NCBI RefSeq assembly: GCF_002250835.2 | Contig: NZ_NOJY02000021.1 | Span: forward strand, 1 to 56,861 | Direction: 5' to 3' | Origin: Romboutsia weinsteinii | GTDB taxonomy: Bacteria; Bacillota; Clostridia; Peptostreptococcales; Peptostreptococcaceae | Length of the DNA: 56,861 nucleotides | In this document: piece after piece, positions 25,309-33,585 of the stretch | How positions within the stretch are numbered: position 1 is the first letter of the stretch | Layout of the letters: the number at the start of each line of letters is the position of its first letter | Position numbers and translations under genes: made by a program | Notes under the pieces: generated by a model | What the model was told of the DNA's origin: nothing | The model's input: the letters and a program-made list of their open reading frames with translations, nothing else | The model's database searches: none

Positions 25309-25474
25309 ACTTAATTTTTAATTTTTTTTCTATTATTTTTTTCAAAAATTTCTCTAATATTGTATTTATAACTTTTAAATGTTCCTATGTAATATATAAT
25401 TTTAGTCACTATTATAGATTAGTAATTATGTTTATGTTATTATAAATTTCATCATCAAATTAAGGAGTAAGAAA

Positions 25475-25984
25475 GTGACTAAAAAAAGACAAAATATACT
25501 AGTAGCATTATTAGTAATTTATTCAATTGCTATAATCTATTTTATGTTTTTTGGATTTGGTAGACCAAATATACATAACAATATTCATGGATATCGTTTT
25601 TCAATAATACCTACAGGAATACCTTTATGGTTTCCGAAAACATTATCATTTTTATGGATTTTTAGCTTAGGAAATTTATTAGGTTTTGTGCCTTTTGGTA
25701 TACTAATACCTATGATATTTGATATTAAGTATCATAAATTTATATTTATTTTTGCAATCTCTATATTTTCATTAGAAATCCTTCAAATGGTAACGTATCT
25801 TGGTAGCTTTGATACAACAGATATAATTATAAATTCAATAGGAGCTACAATAGGTTTTTTATCATACAAGATAGGTAATAGCTTTAAGTTAGCATCACAA
25901 AAGATAATTGGTACTGTAGTTTTAATTTTAAGTTTCTCATTTATAATGATTACTTTTGCAGAGATTTTCAATAAATTTATTTAA
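25475..25984 (+). CDS. VanZ family membrane protein
   Basis: 169 residues with about five membrane helices. Family marks are the N-terminal helix ending in FFGFGRP, the loop NLLGFVPFGILIP, and FSLEILQMVTYLGSFDTTDIIINSIGATIGF. VanZ-like proteins are linked to low-level glycopeptide resistance, but the mechanism is unknown. The start is GTG with AAGGAG upstream. It is divergent from the ECF sigma 2 operon, so it may be part of that regulon (inference). Confidence 0.88.
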   Translation: MTKKRQNILVALLVIYSIAIIYFMFFGFGRPNIHNNIHGYRFSIIPTGIPLWFPKTLSFLWIFSLGNLLGFVPFGILIPMIFDIKYHKFIFIFAISIFSLEILQMVTYLGSFDTTDIIINSIGATIGFLSYKIGNSFKLASQKIIGTVVLILSFSFIMITFAEIFNKFI

Positions 25985-25993
25985 ATAAAAAAT

Positions 25994-26031
25994 AAAAATA
26001 GCTAGGAATTAACTAATCCCTAGCTATTTTT
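25994..26031. terminator. Bidirectional terminator between vanZ-like and membrane protein genes
   Basis: An 18-base stem with one mismatch (AAAAATAGCTAGG... / ...CCTAGCTATTTTT) has A and T tracts on both sides. It serves two converging genes. Confidence 0.9.
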
Positions 26032-26063
26032 ATATACTTTGATTTGCAATTTATATTATTAAA

Positions 26064-26690
26064 TTAACTTTTGTACTCTAATAACATCTTTACTTTATTA
26101 AAATCTTCTATACTCGTTATTATCTTTCTATCTGTAAATCCTTTTGAGATTGTAATTATCTTTTTATTTTTTCTAATAAATGAGTCCTTATATTCTATTT
26201 CTTCTATCTTATCAGTATCCAGTACTAATCCATCACAGAATATTACTTTATCTTTAGATACTATGCATGGATTTAATAGTACTTGTCCCATTGTAATAAT
26301 TAAAAATATAATAACTATAATAGCCATTAATAGAACCACTTTTTCATCTGATTCAAAACTATTTATATAAGCTAATATATTTGTATAGCTATACTCACCT
26401 TTAAAGAATACATATCTAGATTTAATTGCTCTATATATATTAAATATTAAAATTGGCATAAGTATAATCATCCATTTATTATTTTCTTTTGCTTTAATAT
26501 ATTTTATGTTTTCTCTTTCTATTTTTTTAATAAGCTTTTTCCTTAAAATATACTCACTTAGTTGCATTGATAAAATTAGTAATACTACTCCAAAGGCTGA
26601 TATGCTACTTACTATTTGACTTTCTGATGATATAAATATTATTGATAATACTATAATAAAAAATAGAAATATCTTTTTCTTTGTACTCAT
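26064..26690 (-). CDS. Membrane protein, paralogue of the 19.1-kb gene
   Basis: 208 residues with helices near 7-22, 28-45, 73-88 and 117-137, then a cytoplasmic domain of about 65 residues (KDKVIFCDGLVLDTDKIEEIEYK...KVMLLEYK). This domain and the helix layout match the 217-residue protein at 19085-19738. The two have no nearby duplicated neighbours. No family name is assigned. GAGGGGG precedes the ATG. Confidence 0.65.
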   Translation of the reverse strand: MSTKKKIFLFFIIVLSIIFISSESQIVSSISAFGVVLLILSMQLSEYILRKKLIKKIERENIKYIKAKENNKWMIILMPILIFNIYRAIKSRYVFFKGEYSYTNILAYINSFESDEKVVLLMAIIVIIFLIITMGQVLLNPCIVSKDKVIFCDGLVLDTDKIEEIEYKDSFIRKNKKIITISKGFTDRKIITSIEDFNKVKMLLEYKS

Positions 26691-26780
26691 TTAATCCTCA
26701 TCCCCCTCTTGTAAATATTTATATATGTAATAATTGCGAACTTTCTTATATCATAAACTCTTGTTTGTTGCGATTAGGCA

Positions 26781-27059
26781 TTACTTTTTCTTTATTGTCA
26801 TTCCTATAAGCATTCCGCCTAACATTCCAAAACATATGCCATAAGTAATAGAATTTGGACCAAAGGTATTCGAAAAGATTGAACCTATGGTTACACCAAA
26901 GCACATTCCTAACGACATTCCTAATGACATATAATCTTCATTTATACTTTGTTCGTCTTTGTTTCTTTTCTCATTTTTCTTTTTAAGACTATGTATTAAT
27001 AAAAGCATTGTAATTCCAACAGCCATCAATGGTAAAATAATAATGATAATATCAATCAT
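26781..27059 (-). CDS. Small glycine-rich membrane protein
   Basis: 92 residues. The first helix (3-24) is followed by a charged loop KKKNEKRNKDEQS and two glycine-rich helices (YMSLGMSLGMCFGVTIGSIF and ITYGICFGMLGGMLIGM). The GMxxG repetition suggests tightly packed helices. Similar short proteins are common in Firmicutes without known function. GGGGGAGG precedes the ATG. It is upstream of the 208-residue membrane protein, 90 bases apart. Confidence 0.6.
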   Translation of the reverse strand: MIDIIIIILPLMAVGITMLLLIHSLKKKNEKRNKDEQSINEDYMSLGMSLGMCFGVTIGSIFSNTFGPNSITYGICFGMLGGMLIGMTIKKK

Positions 27060-27253
27060 AATTTTACCTCCCCCTATAATTTATTTAGTTTACCTTTTAA
27101 ATATTTTTGGTATATATACTTGCTAGAAACTCCACCAAAATGAACTGTGAAATGAAATATTATATTTAAAATTTATAGTATATAATAATTTCGAATTTGA
27201 TTATATTATACATGATATTCAATTAATTTCCAATTCTAAAACCTTCATTAAAA

Positions 27254-27286
27254 AAATCCATCCAATAAATTCTGTCGGATGGATTT
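27254..27286 (-). terminator. Terminator of the mgtC-like gene
   Basis: A 10-bp perfect stem AAATCCATCC / GGATGGATTT lies immediately after the stop codon, with a run of U on the minus strand. Confidence 0.9.
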
Positions 27287-27287
27287 C

Positions 27288-27962
27288 TTATACCTCTAGT
27301 GATTTTATAAGAGGATTATCACTAAATAACTTTAATAAAGTAGTTTTCTTATATCCTTTTGGTAATTTTGCATAGATTATTACTTCTAGGCAATCACCTT
27401 CAAGATTATTAACCTTCATATTTATAATCTCAATTTTAGATTCTCTAAATTTATCTTCAATATATCCTATTGAATCCTTACTATTACAGATTTTAAGAAA
27501 TACTTGTTCTGCTGTAGGAAGCTTCATCCATCTTCTGCTCCTGTGAAGTACAATTTGTGCAATTACTATTAAAATACTTGAAACAATACCAAGCAAATAT
27601 AATCCGCATCCAATAGCAAGTCCAGTACCTGCAGTAGCCCATATACCTGCTGCTGTAGTAAGTCCATTTATTGATTGGTTTCTAATAAATATTAAGCCTG
27701 CACCTAAAAAACCTACTCCACTTACAACCTGTGCCGCAAGACGGGCAGGGTCTAAACCTATCCCTGGAGTACCAACTATATCATAAAATCCATACTTAGA
27801 AATAATAATAACAAGCGCTGATGCAAGTGCAACTATAAAATGTGTTCGAATCCCAGCCTCTTTCAATCTATTTTTTCTTTCATATCCAATTAAAGCACCA
27901 CATAAACCAGCAAGAACAACTCTACCTATATACCCAAATTGAACCAATATATAATTTGGCAT
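27288..27962 (-). CDS. MgtC/SapB family membrane protein
   Basis: 224 residues. The N-terminal MgtC domain has four to five helices with the signatures LCGALIGYERK, EAGIRTHFIVALASAL, RLAAQVVSGVGFLGAGLIF and GLTTAAGIWATAGTGLAIG. The C-terminal part (about 150-224) is a cytoplasmic ACT-like domain. In pathogens MgtC modulates the F-ATPase and survival at low Mg2+; in clostridia the role is less defined. No Mg2+ leader was recognised upstream. It is monocistronic. Confidence 0.92.
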   Translation of the reverse strand: MPNYILVQFGYIGRVVLAGLCGALIGYERKNRLKEAGIRTHFIVALASALVIIISKYGFYDIVGTPGIGLDPARLAAQVVSGVGFLGAGLIFIRNQSINGLTTAAGIWATAGTGLAIGCGLYLLGIVSSILIVIAQIVLHRSRRWMKLPTAEQVFLKICNSKDSIGYIEDKFRESKIEIINMKVNNLEGDCLEVIIYAKLPKGYKKTTLLKLFSDNPLIKSLEV

Positions 27963-28072
27963 CCATCTCCCCCCTTTGATACAAAAGTATATACTATATG
28001 GTTATACTTTATATAAATATATTAAAGTTTGAAAATTATATAACAGTTACAGTCTAAATATTTGACAAAAGT

Positions 28073-28111
28073 AAAAGAGCTACTTCCTTAAAATTAGGTT
28101 GTAGCCCTTTT
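28073..28111 (-). terminator. Terminator of the sdpR/sdpI-like operon
   Basis: Stem AAAAGAGCTAC / GTAGCCCTTTT (one G-U pair on the minus RNA) lies about 20 bases after the SdpI-like stop. Confidence 0.85.
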
Positions 28112-28130
28112 GTTACAATATGATTTATAT

Positions 28131-28652
28131 TTATTTTGCTCTTCTAAGAAATATTATTTTTAGATAATACGTTAGTATACATATTAAAGATACTACAAAC
28201 AATACAAAAAATATCATCTCAAGTGCCACTTCATATACTTGCTTCAAGTTAAAACAAAATTTCAAAATAAACATTGTGAATCCTAAAATAAAAAATAAAT
28301 AACCAGATATCTTAGTTATCTTTCTCCAAGATGTTTTTTCAAACTGGTAGCATGGCAGGTTTATTCCTGTCTTTTCAGCTAGTGTCATCCTAGGTAAGAT
28401 ATTTCCAAAATACATTAGTATAACAGCATAAAAACCTATATATATCTTCTCATTAATTTCAGATGAAAATATTTCATCTAATCCTAAAACAGGTGCTAGT
28501 TTTACTCCAATAACAAATACTAAAAACAATATTTGCGAAGATCTAGCAGTTTTAACCTTAGGGTTATCCTTTGATAATCCTAATATTTCAGGCATTTTTA
28601 TATAATTTCGAATTAGTAAACTAGTTAAAAGAATAAATCCAATAATCTCCAT
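28131..28652 (-). CDS. SdpI-like immunity/signalling membrane protein
   Basis: 173 residues with about five helices. The loop YFGNILPRMTLAEKTGINLPCYQFEKTSWRKITKISGYLF corresponds to the SdpI signature GN.MPK...GIR.PW...W.K.H. In Bacillus SdpI gives immunity to the SdpC toxin and captures the SdpR repressor at the membrane. Here it follows an SdpR-like gene, but no sdpABC toxin genes are present in the window. It could protect against foreign SdpC-like toxins. AAGGAG precedes the ATG. Confidence 0.75.
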   Translation of the reverse strand: MEIIGFILLTSLLIRNYIKMPEILGLSKDNPKVKTARSSQILFLVFVIGVKLAPVLGLDEIFSSEINEKIYIGFYAVILMYFGNILPRMTLAEKTGINLPCYQFEKTSWRKITKISGYLFFILGFTMFILKFCFNLKQVYEVALEMIFFVLFVVSLICILTYYLKIIFLRRAK

Positions 28653-28751
28653 AATATACTCCTTTTTATTTTATTAGTTCCCCTTTAATTAGGCTATAAA
28701 TATTGTAGCCTATTAATACTCAACTCTTTATCTTTATATAATAATTTTCTA

Positions 28752-29006
28752 TTATTTAAAAATATCTAGAAATCCCCCAAGCACTTCTTGAATAATTGTG
28801 GTATTTATAGAGTAAATCAAAAACTGACCTTTTTTCTCTGAGCTGACAAGTTCAGCATCTCTTAAAATGTCTAGATGCTTTGATATTGCAGGCTTTGACA
28901 TATTAAAATAACTAGCTATTTCTCCTGCATTCATATCTTTTTCGTTGAGTAATTTTAAAATTTCTCTTCTTGTTTCATCACCTAATGCTTTAAAAACCTT
29001 TACCAT
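28752..29006 (-). CDS. sdpR: SdpR-like ArsR family repressor
   Basis: 84 residues, winged helix: FKALGDETRREILKLLNEKDMNAGEIASYFNMSKPAISKHLDILRDAELVSSEKKGQFLIYSINTT. The SdpR-type hallmarks are the MxAGEIA helix, SKPAISKHL recognition helix, KGQFLIYSINTT wing and no metal-binding Cys pair. It is upstream of the SdpI-like gene (99 bases), matching the sdpRI operon. AAGGAGGG precedes the ATG. Upstream, the 29007-29164 region contains only AT-rich promoter-type sequence. Confidence 0.85.
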   Translation of the reverse strand: MVKVFKALGDETRREILKLLNEKDMNAGEIASYFNMSKPAISKHLDILRDAELVSSEKKGQFLIYSINTTIIQEVLGGFLDIFK

Positions 29007-29171
29007 AAATCCCTCCTTATTAAATATTTAACTAAATAGTTAAATATATTTATAGTATACTTCTAATAGAAAAATTTTACAACTACTTTATAATATTTTA
29101 ATTATAGGATATGCATTTATATGATATTTGCCAAAATACTAATAATTTTTGAAAAGTTTTGAGTAAAATAC

Positions 29172-29204
29172 AAAAGAGCCTAACTGAAAAATCCAGCCAA
29201 GCTC
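29172..29204 (-). terminator. Terminator of the MerR-linked ABC operon
   Basis: On the minus RNA an 11-bp stem with three G-U pairs (GAGCTTGGCTG with CAGTTAGGCTC) is followed by UUUUGUAUUUU. It lies 117 bases after the DUF4097-like gene; the 29205-29320 stretch between them shows no gene. Confidence 0.72.
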
Positions 29205-29320
29205 AAGATAGCTATTAACCTTTATAAGGTGATATGTGTGTTTATCTATACTGATGGAATCTCCCTGTAATGAGACAAGCCTTTTTTGATAGTAAAACAC
29301 TGATTTATGTTGTAAGTAAT

Positions 29321-29986
29321 TTATTCATTTATAAACTCAATTTCAGTATCTCCGTTATTATTTGATACGTTCAGAGCTTTACTTCCTCCGTCCTTATTTG
29401 ACGGCAAATTACTTTCACCTTTTTTTATATCACATGAGATAAAGTAATCATCATAGCTTCCGATAATTGTACCATTTATATCCCCATTCTTTGTTTTTAA
29501 GGCTAAAGCATTTCCAACATTCAATTTTTCAAATACAATATCTCCTCCGTTGGTAGAAAGGGAAAGATTATCAGTTATAGTCAGATTCGAAAGTAAAATG
29601 TCCTCATTCGTTGTAGACAGTACCAGTGATGATAAAAATTCTTCAGGTATCTGCAAGTATATTGTTCGATTTCTACCTGATGCTTTACCACCAATATAAT
29701 CTTTCAAATCCTTATTACTTGCAGCAGTCATAGTTAGCATATTATTATCAGAAACAACAATATCGTAATATTCCTTGCTACTTTTATGATAGTCAATATG
29801 AATTTGATTGTCTCTTGATATTGATACTTCAATTTTTCTATCCCTAACATTAATATTGATTTCTTTTATTTGTGCTGGGTCAGCAGTATATCCCTCCTGC
29901 TGAAAGTCGTCTTTGCTATTGGAGCATCCAGTTAATAAAGCAACTCCCATTAACATTAAAATAGAAATAAAAAATAGTTTTTTCAT
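29321..29986 (-). CDS. DUF4097-like lipoprotein (putative adhesin/beta-helix family)
   Basis: About 221 residues. The signal peptide ends at lipobox LLTGC. The mature part has the repeating strands of the DUF4097 family (LSSLVLSTTNEDILLSNLTITDNLSLSTNGGDI, ALKTKNGDINGTI), which form a beta-solenoid. The start is moved to the ATG at 29986 because GGAGGGG lies six bases upstream; the longer TTG start overlaps that site. It is last in an ABC ATPase-permease-lipoprotein operon. Codons look richer in G and C than in surrounding genes, as for the whole cassette. Confidence 0.78.
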   Translation of the reverse strand: MKKLFFISILMLMGVALLTGCSNSKDDFQQEGYTADPAQIKEININVRDRKIEVSISRDNQIHIDYHKSSKEYYDIVVSDNNMLTMTAASNKDLKDYIGGKASGRNRTIYLQIPEEFLSSLVLSTTNEDILLSNLTITDNLSLSTNGGDIVFEKLNVGNALALKTKNGDINGTIIGSYDDYFISCDIKKGESNLPSNKDGGSKALNVSNNNGDTEIEFINE

Positions 29987-30003
29987 AGCAATCCCCTCCA
30001 AAA

Positions 30004-30657
30004 TTAAAGCGTTTTTCTTTTTAAAATCACAAGATCAATCATAGACAGTACCCCGATCAACAATACACAAACTCCCATATGTAACAGAGCATTACTATTG
30101 AACATAATAATCTTGAAAAATCCTACTAGTATATGGCGTAAAGGCTCAATCGGCGTAAAAATGCAGATAATAGCAATCAACACACCACCTGTAAGCCATC
30201 CGTACCAATGTGTCTGCATAGACAAAAGCACATGAAGAAAAATCATGCCAAGCATCAAGAATAAGACTTGTTGTAGAAAAGCTACAAGCATCCCGTTTTG
30301 TGTCCAGCCGCATAACTCCATCAAATTGATAACAGTCTGAGTATTGTTTATCGGATCAATCAGCAAGTGTATTGCCGTGTTGACAATTGAAATAAATAGA
30401 GCCAGCAATCCATAACTTAATATGCTTGCAATATAATAGTCTTTTTTACTTGCCCCCAAGTGCATTAGTTTTGGGTAAGCATAAAACACGAAACTAAATG
30501 GCGTCATAACTGCAAGTAACCAAGTATAATTTCCGTTACTTAAAGCAATCGCAGAATCCTTAGAAGTTGTAGCACAAAGTACAACAATTGCAGTGATGAT
30601 AAAACTGACTTTATTGCTTGCAATCATCCTTTTTACAATCGAAAAAATCATATTCAT
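30004..30657 (-). CDS. ABC transporter membrane subunit (ABC-2-like)
   Basis: 217 residues with six predicted helices (near 17-31, 47-61, 78-98, 125-143, 152-167 and 191-208). It lacks a strong family motif but overlaps the ATPase gene by four bases (ATGA), the usual sign of an ATPase-permease pair. The transporter probably exports or confers immunity to a peptide or drug. It is the second gene of the MerR-controlled operon. Confidence 0.75.
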   Translation of the reverse strand: MNMIFSIVKRMIASNKVSFIITAIVVLCATTSKDSAIALSNGNYTWLLAVMTPFSFVFYAYPKLMHLGASKKDYYIASILSYGLLALFISIVNTAIHLLIDPINNTQTVINLMELCGWTQNGMLVAFLQQVLFLMLGMIFLHVLLSMQTHWYGWLTGGVLIAIICIFTPIEPLRHILVGFFKIIMFNSNALLHMGVCVLLIGVLSMIDLVILKRKTL

Positions 30658-31382
30658 TTTGTATCCCCTCCTTTATGCCTAACCATCTGAATAAAAAAGT
30701 CCTGCAAAGATAGTTGCTGTATTCCCAAAGAGTTTGCCTCTGTTTCAACAGCTTTAAGCGTATCGAAAAATCTTATTGCTCCTTTGTCAATGATAATCAG
30801 CTTTTCTATGGTCTTTTCAATTTCATCAATGATATGTGTAGATACAATAATAATCCTTGGGTGTTTCTTATAGCTTTCTACCAGCATATCGTAAAACTCA
30901 GCACGCATAATAGCGTCAAATCCTATGACAGGCTCATCTAAAAGGATTACTTTTTTATTACTTGCCAGACATATTATTGTAGAAACCATCGTTTTCATAC
31001 CGAAAGAAAGATTATTGAATTTCTTTTTCCCATCCAGCTCAAAACGATCCATCATTTCAAAGGCGAAGTCAAAATCATAGCTTGGGTTTACCTCTCCTGC
31101 AATACTCAAAAGCTTTCTTACCGGAAGATTAAAATGCTTTGACAAGTTTTCAATATAACTTACGCCTGTGTCCAATGTTGCTGTTGTGATTTCCTTTCCA
31201 TCGACACGTATTTCTCCATCAGAAATATTCTGATAACCAGCTATTGATTTAAGTAGCGTTGTTTTTCCTACTCCATTTCTACCGAGAAGGCAGTATATTC
31301 CCGGCTCGCCTATCCTTAAATTGATGTTTTTCAATACCGTTGCCTGCCCGTATTGTTTATTTACATTTGACAGTTCAATCAT
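30654..31382 (-). CDS. ABC transporter ATP-binding protein
   Basis: 242 residues. Walker A is GRNGVGKTT (about 35-43), the signature LSFGMKT is variant (LSFGM rather than LSGGQ), Walker B is KVILLDEPVIGFD and the H-loop IIVSTHIIDEIE. This short, single-domain ATPase resembles the YtrB/bacitracin-type group found in MerR- or GntR-controlled cassettes. AGGAGG precedes the ATG. Its promoter region has MerR-type geometry. Confidence 0.92.
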   Translation of the reverse strand: MIELSNVNKQYGQATVLKNINLRIGEPGIYCLLGRNGVGKTTLLKSIAGYQNISDGEIRVDGKEITTATLDTGVSYIENLSKHFNLPVRKLLSIAGEVNPSYDFDFAFEMMDRFELDGKKKFNNLSFGMKTMVSTIICLASNKKVILLDEPVIGFDAIMRAEFYDMLVESYKKHPRIIIVSTHIIDEIEKTIEKLIIIDKGAIRFFDTLKAVETEANSLGIQQLSLQDFFIQMVRHKGGDTK

Positions 31383-31419
31383 AAAACTTATTCCTCCTAA
31401 TCACCGTCTGTGTGGACTG

Positions 31420-31449
31420 TTGATTCTTCTTAATTCTCTATGTTATAAT
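31420..31449 (+). promoter_or_regulatory. Promoter of the merR-type gene
   Basis: TTGATT (31420-31425), 18 bases, TATAAT (31444-31449). The expected transcription start falls at the edge of the operator palindrome at 31460-31474, consistent with autoregulation. Confidence 0.65.
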
Positions 31450-31480
31450 ATCGTAAGCCTTTGTGTTACACAAATGTCAA
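31450..31480 (-). promoter_or_regulatory. MerR-type promoter of the ABC operon with operator palindrome
   Basis: On the minus strand, TTGACA (31475-31480) and TACGAT (31450-31455) are separated by exactly 19 bases, the long spacer diagnostic of MerR-activated promoters. A perfect palindrome TTTGTGT-T-ACACAAA (31460-31474) fills the spacer next to the -35 box. Confidence 0.85.
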
Positions 31481-31495
31481 TAGGAGGAGCGAAAA

Positions 31496-32278
31496 ATGAA
31501 AAATTATTTTTCCGTCGGTGAAGCAGCAAAAATAGCAAATATGACGAGCGAAACCCTTCGCTATTATGACCGTATCGATTTGGTAAAACCAAGTAGAAAG
31601 GATGAGTGTACTAAATATCGCTATTATACGAAACTGGATATTGTTCGTTTGAATACCATCCATGCTTTACAACAGATGGATATATCATTGCAAGAAATTA
31701 AAGAAGCTTTAGAATACGATGATCTTGAAAGAATCGTTGAATTTTTAACGGAAGTAGAGAAAAAAGCAGACGAAAAAATTTCAAGGCTTCAATTCAGTAA
31801 GTCAAAAATCCAATTAGCAAAAGCGAATTATGAAAGGAAACTTCATGGACAAAAAAACACCAAGGAGTTTTTTACCAAATACTTTTCAAGGCGTGTTATT
31901 ATGTTATCTGACACGATGGAAGTTCCAACCCTTGATAATCTTTGGAATTATCTTAGCCATTTTTATAATCAAGTTGACCCTTCTATAAAGGACTTATTTA
32001 CTTTTGAGGATTTGGCGGGTATTTATACTCAAAGAGAAACCTCTCGTTTGTTTGCTGTATGTATTAGTCATGCAGATATAGACGGATTGAAAGTATTGCC
32101 ATCAGGTACATATCTATGTGCTGATTGTACCGAAGAAAACAGAGATATTGTATTAGGTGAATTAATGAAAACGGCAAAGAAGCAGTATAATGTCAATCCA
32201 GAATTTACAGTACAACTTATTGTTGTCTCCGGGATTTTACAATGGAACTATCAAATTCAGATATATTTAGGATATTAA
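31496..32278 (+). CDS. MerR family regulator with GyrI/BmrR-like effector domain
   Basis: 260 residues. The N-terminal winged helix (YFSVGEAAKIANMTSETLRYYDRIDLVKPSR...YRYYTKLDIVRLNTIHALQQMDISLQEI) is followed by a coiled-coil dimer helix (about 75-115) and a C-terminal effector domain of about 130 residues, similar in size to the drug-binding GyrI-like domain of BmrR. It probably senses a hydrophobic or cationic ligand and untwists the 19-bp-spaced divergent promoter of the ABC operon. AGGAGG precedes the ATG. Confidence 0.9.
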   Translation: MKNYFSVGEAAKIANMTSETLRYYDRIDLVKPSRKDECTKYRYYTKLDIVRLNTIHALQQMDISLQEIKEALEYDDLERIVEFLTEVEKKADEKISRLQFSKSKIQLAKANYERKLHGQKNTKEFFTKYFSRRVIMLSDTMEVPTLDNLWNYLSHFYNQVDPSIKDLFTFEDLAGIYTQRETSRLFAVCISHADIDGLKVLPSGTYLCADCTEENRDIVLGELMKTAKKQYNVNPEFTVQLIVVSGILQWNYQIQIYLGY

Positions 32279-32289
32279 ATCCCTATTCC

Positions 32290-32329
32290 AAAAAGAGCCT
32301 ACTTAATAAATGTTAAGCAGACTCTTTTT
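32290..32329 (+). terminator. Terminator of the MerR-type gene
   Basis: Stem AAAAAGAG..CT.CTTAA / TTAAGCAGACTCTTTTT, ending in a T run, lies 12 bases after the stop codon. Confidence 0.85.
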
Positions 32330-32365
32330 CACTATTACTAGCATTATAGTATTTATTAAACAGCA

Positions 32366-33508
32366 TTACTTCTTAGACAAATCATCTAACAACTTCAATA
32401 TATTAGGATAAAAATCTTCAAAAGTACTGTACTTATCCCTATTTGGTTCATATTCATCTTTCAAAAGATTAACTATATCATCTATGTAAATAAAGCTACT
32501 TTTTCTTTCCTTATCAATATATTTCTCAGCTTCATTTTTTCCATCATTTATTTCTGTCATACGAATCACAACAGCTCTTACTATATGTTCATTTAATGAA
32601 GTGTCCCAATTGGAGTATGCTTGTTTTTTCATTTCGCTTTCTATTGGTGTATATAAGTTTTCATATTTATTTACAGTATCTATATTGTCCGTTGTAACAG
32701 GATTTACAAATGAATGACCAAACTCATGCCTTACTAAGTATTTGAAAAATTCCTCATCATCAAACTTAGGTAAATCATCTTCTATGTCAAAGCTACCTTG
32801 TATTGAATATATATCGAAGTTGCCACTAGTATCTTTTATTCTAGGTCCATAGTTATTTGCATAAAGCATACCACTAAGAATTATATTATAGCTGTTTTGT
32901 TTTTTTCCATAATATTCTTCCATCTGGCTTATATAGTCTACATCTTTTAAGCCTTTTATTGTATTATCTAAAATCTTATTGTAGTAATCTATATGCTTAT
33001 TGTAAAAATCATAGAAATTACTTTCCTCACAAAACTTATTTAATTCTTCAATAAATCTAATAAATCTATCTTCTCCTCCTGCTCTTTCCATGCACTGCGT
33101 ATACATATAGTCATCTTTATCAATATTTTCTTTTATCTTTAGTACTGGTGTGTTAGTTAAAAATAACATACTTGTTGGTGGTGCATCATAAGCAAAGCCT
33201 TCTTTATACATTAATTCAAACATCTTTACAGCTTTATGATCTTTATACTCTTTAAAATATTTCTCAACGTCTTTTTTATAACTTATGTCTTCTGGTATTA
33301 TACTTGATGTTTCATTGTTGTAGGTTGGGCTTAAATAGAAAATTACTGAAAGTAATTCTATTCTAGGATCTATCATAATGTTAATGTTATTGAAATCTTT
33401 AGATAGTGTTTTATTTTCTTCTACTTCTATAGTATTACTCGAGGTACAGCCAACTAAAAAGCACATCATAGTACCTAAAAAAAACGAAATAACCTTTTTT
33501 CCCCTCAT
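32366..33508 (-). CDS. DUF4932-like lipoprotein metalloprotease
   Basis: About 380 residues. The signal peptide and lipobox FLVGC anchor it outside. The motif YLVRHEFGHSFVNP (near residue 258) is a zincin HExxH, and DTSLNEHIVRAVVIR further on offers a third ligand Glu, as in gluzincins. The layout fits DUF4932, a family of HEFxHSF proteins first seen in gut bacteria. The substrate is unknown. The start is placed at 33508 (AGGGGG six bases upstream); the longer frame from 33580 lacks a site. It neighbours the giant M60 protease. Confidence 0.75.
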   Translation of the reverse strand: MRGKKVISFFLGTMMCFLVGCTSSNTIEVEENKTLSKDFNNINIMIDPRIELLSVIFYLSPTYNNETSSIIPEDISYKKDVEKYFKEYKDHKAVKMFELMYKEGFAYDAPPTSMLFLTNTPVLKIKENIDKDDYMYTQCMERAGGEDRFIRFIEELNKFCEESNFYDFYNKHIDYYNKILDNTIKGLKDVDYISQMEEYYGKKQNSYNIILSGMLYANNYGPRIKDTSGNFDIYSIQGSFDIEDDLPKFDDEEFFKYLVRHEFGHSFVNPVTTDNIDTVNKYENLYTPIESEMKKQAYSNWDTSLNEHIVRAVVIRMTEINDGKNEAEKYIDKERKSSFIYIDDIVNLLKDEYEPNRDKYSTFEDFYPNILKLLDDLSKK

Positions 33509-33585
33509 AATCAACCCCCTAATCATATATACCAGTAATTGTAGCAATCTAGTATAACATTCACAACCTAAACATACCATTATGC

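Noticed and set aside
27963..28072. Mg2+-sensing leader (M-box) before the mgtC-like gene
   Set aside because: The region is short and AT-rich with none of the conserved M-box blocks.
29150..29320. Riboswitch-like folding in the spacer between sdpR and the DUF4097 gene
   Set aside because: It lies downstream of both transcripts' coding parts; the clear element is an intrinsic terminator, and no known aptamer motif was found.
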